A stretch of DNA of 10,000 nucleotides from Kiritimatiellota bacterium (lineage in GTDB: Bacteria > Verrucomicrobiota > Kiritimatiellia > JAAZAB01). The stretch covers positions 1 through 10,000 of the forward strand of contig VSJD01000199.1 in the NCBI GenBank assembly GCA_008636095.1, read 5' to 3'. Below the pieces are notes generated by a model. The model was not told the DNA's origin. It made no database searches and was given only the letters and a program-made list of their open reading frames with translations. Made by a program: the position numbers and the translations under genes. Of this stretch, positions 1 through 6,954 are shown piece by piece; the stretch's first letter is position 1, and the number at the start of each line of letters is the position of its first letter.

Positions 1-2518
1 CGGCCAGACGATCCGGGTGCGTGGTCTTCCAATCCGGGGCGGGAGAGATCTGCCAACTGTTATAGGGGAAAGACCGGATAACCTTGAATCCCTTCGGGCG
101 CAACGCATCGGTGACCCGGTTATGTCCCCCGTAGATTTCCCCGATGCCAGAGTCCCACACGTTCTGCACAAGGGCCTCGCTGGTTGCGACATTGAACATG
201 TCGGAATAGTAGCATGGGATGATACGGCTCTCCTTCGGCTGCTTTTTCAACAGAGCCGGCAACGGTACGAGCGCTACCTCGGCGGGAAGCTCCGCCACAT
301 AACCGCCTGCGGCGACAAATCCGAAACGCAACAGGCCGGGCTTCAGTGGTGCCCCCTTATGCTTGACCAGCAGGGCCAAACGAGGGAACGCCTTTGTCGA
401 CGTCACATTCTCGCATTTTGCGAGCATTTCGAATTCGTATTCAGTACCAGCCTCAACTGGCACGGGTTCGCCGACCCACAGCGCATCCTGGCCCTTCTCA
501 TTCTGTTCCGTGCCCACCAGCTTGCAGGCGCGTGTCTTCTGCCCGTCACGCTCCACCTCTATGACATGCCCGGAACGATGCGCCTTCTCCTGCCACCAAG
601 GCTCCTCGAATGTGCCCATCGCGAACAGGTTCTCCTTGGCGCCCTTCTTGCGGCCAACCAAGTTGTTGAACCACGCCATGAACCGGTTCTCCTTGGCGAC
701 CTTCTTGCGGACGGCCAGGTTGTCGAACCACGCCGTGCCAAGTGTGCCGCGATCCTGCCACTTGATAAGGAGCAAGCTTGCGAAACGCGCATTGCGGGGC
801 GCCGTCAGCGTACCTTTGACAAGGCGCCAGTCCAATGTGCCGGCCACATCGATGGCTGGAACGTACCCGATGGTGCCATTCGCGTCTTTCCAGCAGATGC
901 TCAACTCTATGCCACCCTGGAAGGGGTTTTCCACCCCGATCTCCACACTGCGGCGCTCGCCCGCCACGGTGTCTTTGAGCACCTGCCCCGCTACGCCCGC
1001 CACCTCGTCCACCGACACGACCTGCAGCGCGGCCGGCATGTCCAGGCGGATACGGTAGTCATTCAGCGGCACCCCACCGGGAATTTCGAGAAGCGGATAG
1101 AATATCTGCGCCGTGCCCTCGGGCAGTGTGAAGTCCGGCATTCCGGGCCAGTTGCGCGGCGCTTCCTTGGCAACGTAGATGATACGGCGCAACGTCACCT
1201 CTTTGTTCGTAGCATTGCCAACCCAGAACCCGTCGCCGGATGGACCAACGGCGGACCACGCCTTCAGATCGGTCGCCGGAGCCGCAAAAGACGCTTCGAA
1301 CCCGCCCCGGGCCCGCCAGCCTGAGAATGATTCACCGTCAACTCCCGGCACATGTGCCTTCACCCATGGCTGGGGGCCCGTCGCACGGCAATGCAAGGCG
1401 ATCACGTTGACTCCGCTCTCCAGTGCCAGAGATTCCGTAGTTGTCCCGCCCGTCGGCACAGTCCCCACTTGTTTGCCGCGCAGAAAGACCTGGACCTCGC
1501 AGTCGTGCGCTTCGATCCGGTGGGGGACTTGTGCGATGGACCCGCCGATATCCTCCCACAGGGTTGTGAGAACCTCTTTGCCATTTGCCAGCAATGTCAA
1601 CCGCGCAAAACCCGCCGAAGTGCTGGCCACCAATTCGATCTTCTCCGGCTTTCCGGCGATACCGCTCGAGCTCTTCCGGCCGGCAACGGCAGTCTTGTCC
1701 CCGGATCGCGTCTCCAGGCGGACCTCCAAGCTGGGCGCGCCTTTAACCGCCTCGATGGTCAAGCTTGCGCAAGCACGCCCGAGAGGATTGCGCGAAACCA
1801 AAATCTCGCTCATAGCGGGCAAAATACCCGTGAAAACGAGACCACCGAACTTCTCCGGTACGTGGAATTCGCCCTGGACGCCGCATAGACTGCTGTTCTC
1901 GGATTCGGGCTTTTCCTCGCGGCACACGTTGAAACGCCAGCGTGCACCCTCGACCGGAGGTGTCGCCGACAGAGCTTTAAAGGGAATAGCGATCTCCACG
2001 GTCCAAGCGCCGTTCCCGATCTTGGCGGCGGCGCGCCAGTCGGTGTTCCATGAGGCGTCGGTCCCCCTGCCGTCGTAGAGAGTCCCGGCGGCGTTGACGG
2101 CAAAATGGTAATACCCCTTGGCCGGATCGGGCGAGAGGAAGATCTCCACGCAGTCGTCGCCCCACACACTTCCATCGCGGTTCTTTTCCGTTGCCTTGAC
2201 CAAGTGCGCCTTCTGCACCGCGGGCTCAAGCGCCTTCTCCTGGCACGTGATGCCGATGTAAAGTGCCTGGTCGTCCCAAACAATGGAGCTGACCGTCTGT
2301 TGCGTTGCAAGGCGGTTCTGCTCAGTCAGGCGGAAGTTGGAGAGCTTGGACGCTTGGCGCCAACAAGGATCGCTCAGGTCGCCATCAATCGTTGGCGGCG
2401 CGAGCGTACGTGCCGCGGGCGCCAGGAATTGTGACTGGGCACACACCTCGCCGCGGACCAGTAAAGAAACCATCAAGGCAACAACGGCGCCGGCCTGGAT
2501 CAACTGTGTGGTTCGCAT
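1..2518 (-). CDS. Secreted multidomain carbohydrate-active protein: CBM9-like N-terminus and start of a GH-like barrel (3' end beyond window)
   Basis: Reading the minus strand from ATG at 2518 gives 839 codons with no stop to the window edge, so the C-terminus is missing. GGAGGG at 2525-2530 lies 6 nt upstream of the ATG. Residues 1-27 form a signal peptide (hydrophobic core AVVALMVSLLV, cleavage after VCA), so the product is exported. Residues about 33-228 look like a CBM9/DOMON-type sugar-binding domain: PPTIDGDLSDPCW, then GDDCVEIFLSP (D121, D122) and WTVEIAIPF. A galactose-binding-like sandwich follows (about 309-375, NGKEV to GVNVIALHC). Two jelly-roll-like segments occupy about 490-740, with a 19-residue tandem repeat at their junction. 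From about residue 765 (RIIPCYYSDMF) the start of a barrel-like region aligns by eye with the corresponding part of the divergent neighbour at 2712-6776. The CBM9 assignment is by motif. No specific enzyme activity can be assigned; hydrolysis or binding of complex polysaccharide is inferred. Confidence 0.9.
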   Translation of the reverse strand, partial: MRTTQLIQAGAVVALMVSLLVRGEVCAQSQFLAPAARTLAPPTIDGDLSDPCWRQASKLSNFRLTEQNRLATQQTVSSIVWDDQALYIGITCQEKALEPAVQKAHLVKATEKNRDGSVWGDDCVEIFLSPDPAKGYYHFAVNAAGTLYDGRGTDASWNTDWRAAAKIGNGAWTVEIAIPFKALSATPPVEGARWRFNVCREEKPESENSSLCGVQGEFHVPEKFGGLVFTGILPAMSEILVSRNPLGRACASLTIEAVKGAPSLEVRLETRSGDKTAVAGRKSSSGIAGKPEKIELVASTSAGFARLTLLANGKEVLTTLWEDIGGSIAQVPHRIEAHDCEVQVFLRGKQVGTVPTGGTTTESLALESGVNVIALHCRATGPQPWVKAHVPGVDGESFSGWRARGGFEASFAAPATDLKAWSAVGPSGDGFWVGNATNKEVTLRRIIYVAKEAPRNWPGMPDFTLPEGTAQIFYPLLEIPGGVPLNDYRIRLDMPAALQVVSVDEVAGVAGQVLKDTVAGERRSVEIGVENPFQGGIELSICWKDANGTIGYVPAIDVAGTLDWRLVKGTLTAPRNARFASLLLIKWQDRGTLGTAWFDNLAVRKKVAKENRFMAWFNNLVGRKKGAKENLFAMGTFEEPWWQEKAHRSGHVIEVERDGQKTRACKLVGTEQNEKGQDALWVGEPVPVEAGTEYEFEMLAKCENVTSTKAFPRLALLVKHKGAPLKPGLLRFGFVAAGGYVAELPAEVALVPLPALLKKQPKESRIIPCYYSDMFNVATSEALVQNVWDSGIGEIYGGHNRVTDALRPKGFKVIRSFPYNSWQISPAPDWKTTHPDRLA
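620..733 (-). repeat. 57-bp in-frame tandem duplication inside the minus-strand secreted protein
   Basis: Two adjacent 57-bp units (677-733 and 620-676) encode AWFDNLAVRKKVAKENRFM followed directly by AWFNNLVGRKKGAKENLFA. Thirteen of 19 residues match and the reading frame is kept. The AWFDNL segment resembles the last strand of CBM4/CBM9-type jelly-rolls (typically W-[FY]-D-[ND]-[ILV]). The copy may therefore duplicate the end of one sugar-binding module plus its basic linker (RKK..AKEN). The units have diverged, so this is not a recent copying or assembly artefact. Confidence 0.9.
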
Positions 2519-2549
2519 CGCTTGCCCTCCGTGTAAAATTATCGAGACG

Positions 2550-2575
2550 CATACATTTGAAAAATAGAATGTATG
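2550..2575. promoter_or_regulatory. Inverted repeat, possible operator
   Basis: CATACATT (2550-2557) and AATGTATG (2568-2575) are perfect 8-bp inverted arms around a 10-nt spacer, TGAAAAATAG. The site is 32 nt upstream of the minus-strand start codon, where a dimeric regulator could bind. As RNA it would only form a weak AT-rich hairpin. No regulator gene is in the window, so the binding protein is unknown. Confidence 0.4.
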
Positions 2576-2631
2576 AAATCGGAACGGGGTACAAGTACAA
2601 AACGCCGTATTTTTGCGATTGAAATGGGCTT

Positions 2632-2663
2632 GCCCGAGTAATGCCGTTACGATAGTCTCGGGC
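2632..2663. promoter_or_regulatory. Inverted repeat with nested GTAA-N5-TTAC, possible operator
   Basis: GCCCGAG (2632-2638) and CTCGGGC (2657-2663) are 7-bp inverted arms. Nested inside is GTAA-TGCCG-TTAC (2638-2650), which loosely recalls LacI-family operators, though the 5-nt centre is atypical. It falls between the weak -35 and -10 candidates for the plus-strand gene, a position that would suit repression. There is no T-run, so a terminator is unlikely. Function is inferred only. Confidence 0.35.
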
Positions 2664-2711
2664 CGGTCTCAAAAACCGTGGCGACAACGCAAACCTCAAT
2701 AAGGAGATGGT

Positions 2712-5700
2712 ATGTCTACGCGACACAAACGCACAATAAAAGCGATGATTATCATATCATGCGCGGCATGGCTGGCGATGACAACGCTGGTATTCGCCCA
2801 GCAGTGGAGCGAGGGGTTTGAAACGGGGCTGGGGTCGGCGAAGACCTACTTGCCGGCGGATGGCACAACGCTGGCGATCGGCACTAATCATCCGGCCGAG
2901 GGCAAGCAGTATATCCGCGCCGTTCTGCCGGGGAAGCAGGCCCTGGAGGGCCTGAACGTGACCGCAACCGGCCTGAGCGGCGGGCGCGTGGCTAAGGTGA
3001 CCGCCAAGGTTCGCGGCAAAGGCGAGCTCTGGCTGAGTCTGATCTCCCTCAACGGCTGGCTGCACACGTCGGAGTCCTCGGCGGCATTGAGCGATCAGTG
3101 GCAGGAGGTCTCCATCGGCAAGACACTGCTTAAAGACGATACTTCGCTGGGCATCCACTTCCTCAGCCTCAAGAACGCACAACCCGGGGCAGTGTTCGAG
3201 GTGGACGATATTCAGGTTAAACTGGCGCCGCCGCCACAGGTCTACGACACGGACGTTGGCCCGTGGCGGCTCGAGGCGGAGGATTTCCCTATGCTACCGA
3301 TCTACGTGATGAACGCCCTGGAGGCATCGGGTGGCAAGGCACTGCAAACGGTGAATCCCTATCTGGCCATGATGGACTTGCCCTTTCCGCGCACCAGTAA
3401 GCCGGTGACCGTGTACCTGCGTGTGAAGCCGGCCTCGATAAAAGAGAAATGGCATATCGAAACCAGGCAGAGCGGCGTGAACGAATACATAAGCGTCGTC
3501 CAGCCGAAAAAAGCCGGGGCATGGCAGTGGCTGGCCTTTCCGCCGCTTACGGCGGGCGAAGTCGGCGATTCCTTCACCGTCTGCTGTCTGGGAGACCCGA
3601 ACGTGGCCGGTCCGGTGTTCCTGGATCAGGTCGTCCTGAGCACGAGGGAGAACCTTACGCCGGATGAACTGGCGGCGGCGCAGCCGTGGTGCGCACAGCG
3701 CCCCCTAACGGTCGTGGCGCGGACCACCGCGCCGCCGATACTCGACGGCCGAGGCGACGATCCCTGCTGGCGGAATGCTGTGGCTTGCACGAGTTTCCTC
3801 GGCATGATGGATCTGAAATCCGCTGCGGCCGACACGAGTGTGCGTCTGTGCTACGATGACACCAACCTGTACCTGCTTTTCGTCTGTCAGGAACCGATCC
3901 TGAATGTGGCGCAACAGAAGCGGGGTGAGTTTGTGGCCAAGATCACCGACCGCGATAGCGAAGTCTACGCGGATGACTCGGTGGCCGTCCTCCTGGACCC
4001 GGCCAACATGGGCAAGCAGGTCTTCGAATTCTTTGTCAACGCGCTGGGGACTATCGCCGACGCGCGCTGTCCGGGTCCAAATCTATGGGAGACGCGCAAC
4101 ACCAATTGGAACTCCGGCGCCCAGGCCAAGGGCAACATTGGCGAGGATGTCTGGACGGTGGAGATGGCCATCCCATTCGCGGACCTGGGTGGCGCGCCGA
4201 AGGCGGGCGATACCTGGCAGACGTGTCTGGGGCGGCTGGCCAAGGCCCGCAAGGAAACGACCTCTTGGAACCCATCCCGTGGGGGCTTTCACGATCCCTA
4301 TCAACTCGGCGCGCTCGTCTTTGGAGGCGCCGCTCCAGGTGTTGCGCTCACGATGCCTGCCTCGTTGCAACCGGGGAAGAACAAGCTCACGGCCTCCCTC
4401 TCGCCCCTGGCGGGACGCCCGATGGGAGTGTTCCTGTGTTCAGCAACAGGCGTTGCGTCGGCCAGAGAACGGAGCCGGACTTACAGTTTTACGGACTTGG
4501 GCGACAAGCCCCTGGACTTTTCGCAGACCTTCAACCTGCGCCAGGAGGGTGAATTACTGGTTGAGTACGGGGTGCTGGATGCGGCGACGCTGCAGCCCTT
4601 GTACCTGACCCCCATTCTACCCCGGGTGGTGAAGTCCTCGGTCGTCCATGTCAAGCTGGCCTGTGACGGCCCGTATGAGTTGTACCTGAATGACGAGGTT
4701 ATCAGCCGCGGGGCGCAGGCGAAGGGTGAGGCCATCTCCGCCTCGCTTCGGAAGGGCGCGAACGTTTTCGCTCTCAAGCTGGAGAAGGGAACGGCGGCGG
4801 TCGCGGTGGAGGCGCCCGGTAGCCGTTTCACGGCGGAGAGTTGGAAGGTCTCCGCCGCGGATACGAATAACGCGACGCTGGCCGACCTCGACGATCGCGC
4901 CTGGCCCCTGGCCAAGAAGACCGGGGATCACCCGCAACTGGGTCCCGTCGTCGGCGAGGCGGATAAAGCCATCGTTTTACGGCGTACGTTACTGTGGGAG
5001 AAGACCCGCATCTGGCCGACTCCGGAGCCGGCGTACTACCTGGCGCGCGGGAGTGCCCAGCACATCATTGTCATTACCGATGGACTGCCAGGCAAGAAAC
5101 TGGAGGGCTGGACTACCTACATCGCCACGCCGCTGGACTTCGAAGTTATCGGCAGCAGCGGCTTCTACGGTAAAAACCCCGACCAGCCGAAGTTCATCTG
5201 CACGCAGTTGGGGACACAGCAGGTCAATGGCAGTGAGATGCGCGTGGCCAAGGTGACCGCCGATAAACCAGTGCTGTCCGGGCGCCACTACATCATGTCA
5301 CTCTTCGAGGCCTTCGTTCGTTACCGGGAGGAGGCCGGAGAGCCCAAGAGTACGGAGGCCGTGTTCCTCTACTGGAACGAGGCCAATAGCGGGAATGTCA
5401 GTGAGCCGCCACAGAGCTTCAAAGTGTGCCTGTTACCGAAGCTCGCGGGCCGGCAGCCAAAGCAGTTGACCTTCCAGCTCTGGGGCGGTTGGTTAGGAAA
5501 CATGGATGACCTGGCTATGCGTGAGGAGATACTCAAGTGCGCCCAGGCCGCCGGGTTCAATGACATCGTGGACCACGACCGCTGGACGAGCGACACCGGA
5601 CACAAGTATGGCTTGCCGTTGACTCTCTCCATCAACTTCGCTTCATGGGGGATGAATCTGGCCCCTTATCTCAAGGAGCACCCCGACGAGCGCCTCATCA

Positions 5701-6776
5701 CCTTCGCGAGCAAGACCAACGATACGTTTCTGTGCATGACACTCCTGCTTGGCGGAAGCTGGCCGGCGGTAGAGCTGGCCCTGAAGAAGCGCATGGACGA
5801 GGTCCTCCCGGGTACGGTTGACATTGATTATGAATACGGACCCTATGACGGACCGCACTCATGTTATTGTCCCCGGTGCTTGGCCGCCTTTCGCGAATTC
5901 GCCAAACTGGCCCCGGAGGTCACGCTGGATCCACAGGTCATTAAGGAGAAATATGGGGTTCAGTGGACGGACTTCATGGCCCGTCGTGTGGCGCAGATGT
6001 TCGCCAAGTTCAAAGCGACCGTGAACGGCATGGAGGTTAAACGAGCTGCGCCAAGCATCTCTCATGAGCAATGGCCGCAATGGGCAAGTCGTGTTGTGCG
6101 GAGTATAAAAAATTTTTTCGCGGGTAAAAATGAGCTGACATGCCAGACAACAGTCCCAAGAACTCTATTCAGCGTCTACAGCGGCTACCAGACCCCGGAC
6201 AACCCCGAAAGGTATGGCATAAACTGGCAGTACATCGGCGACTTGCAGGCCTGCGACCGCGCCGGCGCCGGCTATGGCTCGCCGGAGGCGGACATCGCGC
6301 GGACAGTCGAGGCCCTTAAAGGTATCCCCCTGCTTCCTGGCCTCCTATTGGTCCCTTACAATACCGCGTCTACCATCCCCGTGACCCCGCTGACCCGGGC
6401 TGGAGTGTTGCGCCTATTGCTGGCCGGCAATGGCGGGGTGCTGGCCTACGAACGGAATAGCTTTGACGGGCGCTCATGGTATGCGATCGACGAGGTGTCC
6501 CGCCTGGCGGCGGCCTTCGAGGAGGTCTTCCTTAAGAGTAAGCGCTCCGCCCTGACGGGCTTCAACATCACGCAGGCGCAGGTTATCAGCGAGGGCCGTA
6601 CTACGCTGGTCTGTGTGATGAACCTGGACGGCAAGGCGGTCGAACACGCGATCAAACTGCCGGCTGAGGCCGGCGCGGGTGAGGAATTTTACAGCGGTAA
6701 AAAGGTGACCGCTGGAGAGCAGGTGACCTGCAGTCTGGAGTCCGGCGGCGCGGCGGTCTATGTCCTGCGGCGGTGA
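2712..6776 (+). CDS. Secreted 1354-aa multidomain carbohydrate-active protein: CBM-like modules plus unassigned GH-like barrel with CxCxxC motif
   Basis: Start ATG is preceded by AAGGAG (2701-2706). Residues 1-29 are a signal peptide (MIIISCAAWLAMTTLVFA, cleavage before QQW). Modules seen in order: a jelly-roll-like domain at 32-171 ending FEVDDIQVKL; a second sandwich at about 177-311 (WRLEAEDFP to FLDQVVLS); a CBM9-like domain at about 331-538 (PPILDGRGDDPCW, YADDSVAVLLDP, WTVEMAIPF); beta-rich segments to about 912; a TIM-barrel-like region at about 914-1255; and a C-terminal beta domain ending GGAAVYVLRR. The barrel carries VDIDYEYGPYDG (from V1036) and then SCYCPRC (C1051, C1053, C1056), a cysteine cluster also seen in some hypothetical glycosyl hydrolase barrels. 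D1037, D1039 and E1041 are candidate acidic catalytic residues. The protein is paralogous to the divergent neighbour. A role in extracellular polysaccharide breakdown is inferred; substrate and GH family are not recognised. Confidence 0.95.
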   Translation: MSTRHKRTIKAMIIISCAAWLAMTTLVFAQQWSEGFETGLGSAKTYLPADGTTLAIGTNHPAEGKQYIRAVLPGKQALEGLNVTATGLSGGRVAKVTAKVRGKGELWLSLISLNGWLHTSESSAALSDQWQEVSIGKTLLKDDTSLGIHFLSLKNAQPGAVFEVDDIQVKLAPPPQVYDTDVGPWRLEAEDFPMLPIYVMNALEASGGKALQTVNPYLAMMDLPFPRTSKPVTVYLRVKPASIKEKWHIETRQSGVNEYISVVQPKKAGAWQWLAFPPLTAGEVGDSFTVCCLGDPNVAGPVFLDQVVLSTRENLTPDELAAAQPWCAQRPLTVVARTTAPPILDGRGDDPCWRNAVACTSFLGMMDLKSAAADTSVRLCYDDTNLYLLFVCQEPILNVAQQKRGEFVAKITDRDSEVYADDSVAVLLDPANMGKQVFEFFVNALGTIADARCPGPNLWETRNTNWNSGAQAKGNIGEDVWTVEMAIPFADLGGAPKAGDTWQTCLGRLAKARKETTSWNPSRGGFHDPYQLGALVFGGAAPGVALTMPASLQPGKNKLTASLSPLAGRPMGVFLCSATGVASARERSRTYSFTDLGDKPLDFSQTFNLRQEGELLVEYGVLDAATLQPLYLTPILPRVVKSSVVHVKLACDGPYELYLNDEVISRGAQAKGEAISASLRKGANVFALKLEKGTAAVAVEAPGSRFTAESWKVSAADTNNATLADLDDRAWPLAKKTGDHPQLGPVVGEADKAIVLRRTLLWEKTRIWPTPEPAYYLARGSAQHIIVITDGLPGKKLEGWTTYIATPLDFEVIGSSGFYGKNPDQPKFICTQLGTQQVNGSEMRVAKVTADKPVLSGRHYIMSLFEAFVRYREEAGEPKSTEAVFLYWNEANSGNVSEPPQSFKVCLLPKLAGRQPKQLTFQLWGGWLGNMDDLAMREEILKCAQAAGFNDIVDHDRWTSDTGHKYGLPLTLSINFASWGMNLAPYLKEHPDERLITFASKTNDTFLCMTLLLGGSWPAVELALKKRMDEVLPGTVDIDYEYGPYDGPHSCYCPRCLAAFREFAKLAPEVTLDPQVIKEKYGVQWTDFMARRVAQMFAKFKATVNGMEVKRAAPSISHEQWPQWASRVVRSIKNFFAGKNELTCQTTVPRTLFSVYSGYQTPDNPERYGINWQYIGDLQACDRAGAGYGSPEADIARTVEALKGIPLLPGLLLVPYNTASTIPVTPLTRAGVLRLLLAGNGGVLAYERNSFDGRSWYAIDEVSRLAAAFEEVFLKSKRSALTGFNITQAQVISEGRTTLVCVMNLDGKAVEHAIKLPAEAGAGEEFYSGKKVTAGEQVTCSLESGGAAVYVLRR

Positions 6777-6953
6777 CCGCGCGAGGGGGCGACCGGAAGA
6801 AGTTCATTCCCAGTGGAAGGGTCGCGCTGACCTTAGCGCGGCTCCCCTGCATGGCGCGGAAAGACGGGAAGGCACGCTGCCCGAGTGCAGGCGGTCTGCT
6901 TCCGGCGCCAACGACGACGTAAATTGTTGGAGATTAATCAAGAAAGACAAGGA
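6777..6953. other. Intergenic region between the large secreted-protein gene and the GH29 gene
   Basis: These 177 bp hold no convincing gene. A 6-bp stem, CGCGCT (6823-6828) with AGCGCG (6835-6840), is not followed by a T-run and is unlikely to be an intrinsic terminator, so read-through into the GH29 gene is possible. No strong promoter was seen. Confidence 0.5.
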
Positions 6954-6954
6954 G
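6949..6954 (+). promoter_or_regulatory. Shine-Dalgarno sequence at an ambiguous GH29 start
   Basis: AAGGAG is a strong ribosome binding site, but its last base is the G of the in-frame GTG at 6954, the nearest usual start codon. At normal spacing the ribosome would meet in-frame GTT (6960), ATA (6963) or ATC (6966), none a common start. The upstream in-frame GTG at 6885 and TTGs at 6924 and 6927 lack a good ribosome binding site of their own. Confidence 0.5.

Larger units (their letters stand above)
2519..2711. promoter_or_regulatory. Divergent intergenic region between the two paralogous secreted-protein genes
   Basis: These 193 bp separate the start codons of two oppositely transcribed genes and must hold the promoters of both. 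The stretch is clearly more AT-rich than the flanking genes. It contains two inverted repeats (2550-2575 and 2632-2663) and both ribosome binding sites: GGAGGG at 2525-2530 on the minus strand and AAGGAG at 2701-2706 on the plus strand. A weak sigma70-like candidate for the plus-strand gene is TTGCCC (2630-2635), 17 nt, then TAGTCT (2653-2658). No convincing -10/-35 pair was found for the minus-strand gene. Shared control of the pair is an inference from this arrangement. Confidence 0.6.

Noticed and set aside
17..1324. Long open frame on the plus strand (435 codons)
   Set aside because: It is codon-aligned antisense to the minus-strand secreted protein, which is itself open over 839 codons with a signal peptide, SD and recognisable domain motifs. 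The plus-strand product looks like low-complexity antisense sequence.
1179..2078. Plus-strand open frame of 299 codons
   Set aside because: It lies wholly opposite the minus-strand CBM9-containing gene and shows no domain motif or ribosome binding site.
6043..6137. GAGCTG direct repeats (6043-6048, 6132-6137) as target-site duplications of an inserted element
   Set aside because: A 6-bp match is expected by chance, there are no terminal inverted repeats, and the spacing is not a multiple of three.
6823..6840. Hairpin CGCGCT/AGCGCG as a terminator
   Set aside because: The stem is only 6 bp and there is no following T-run.
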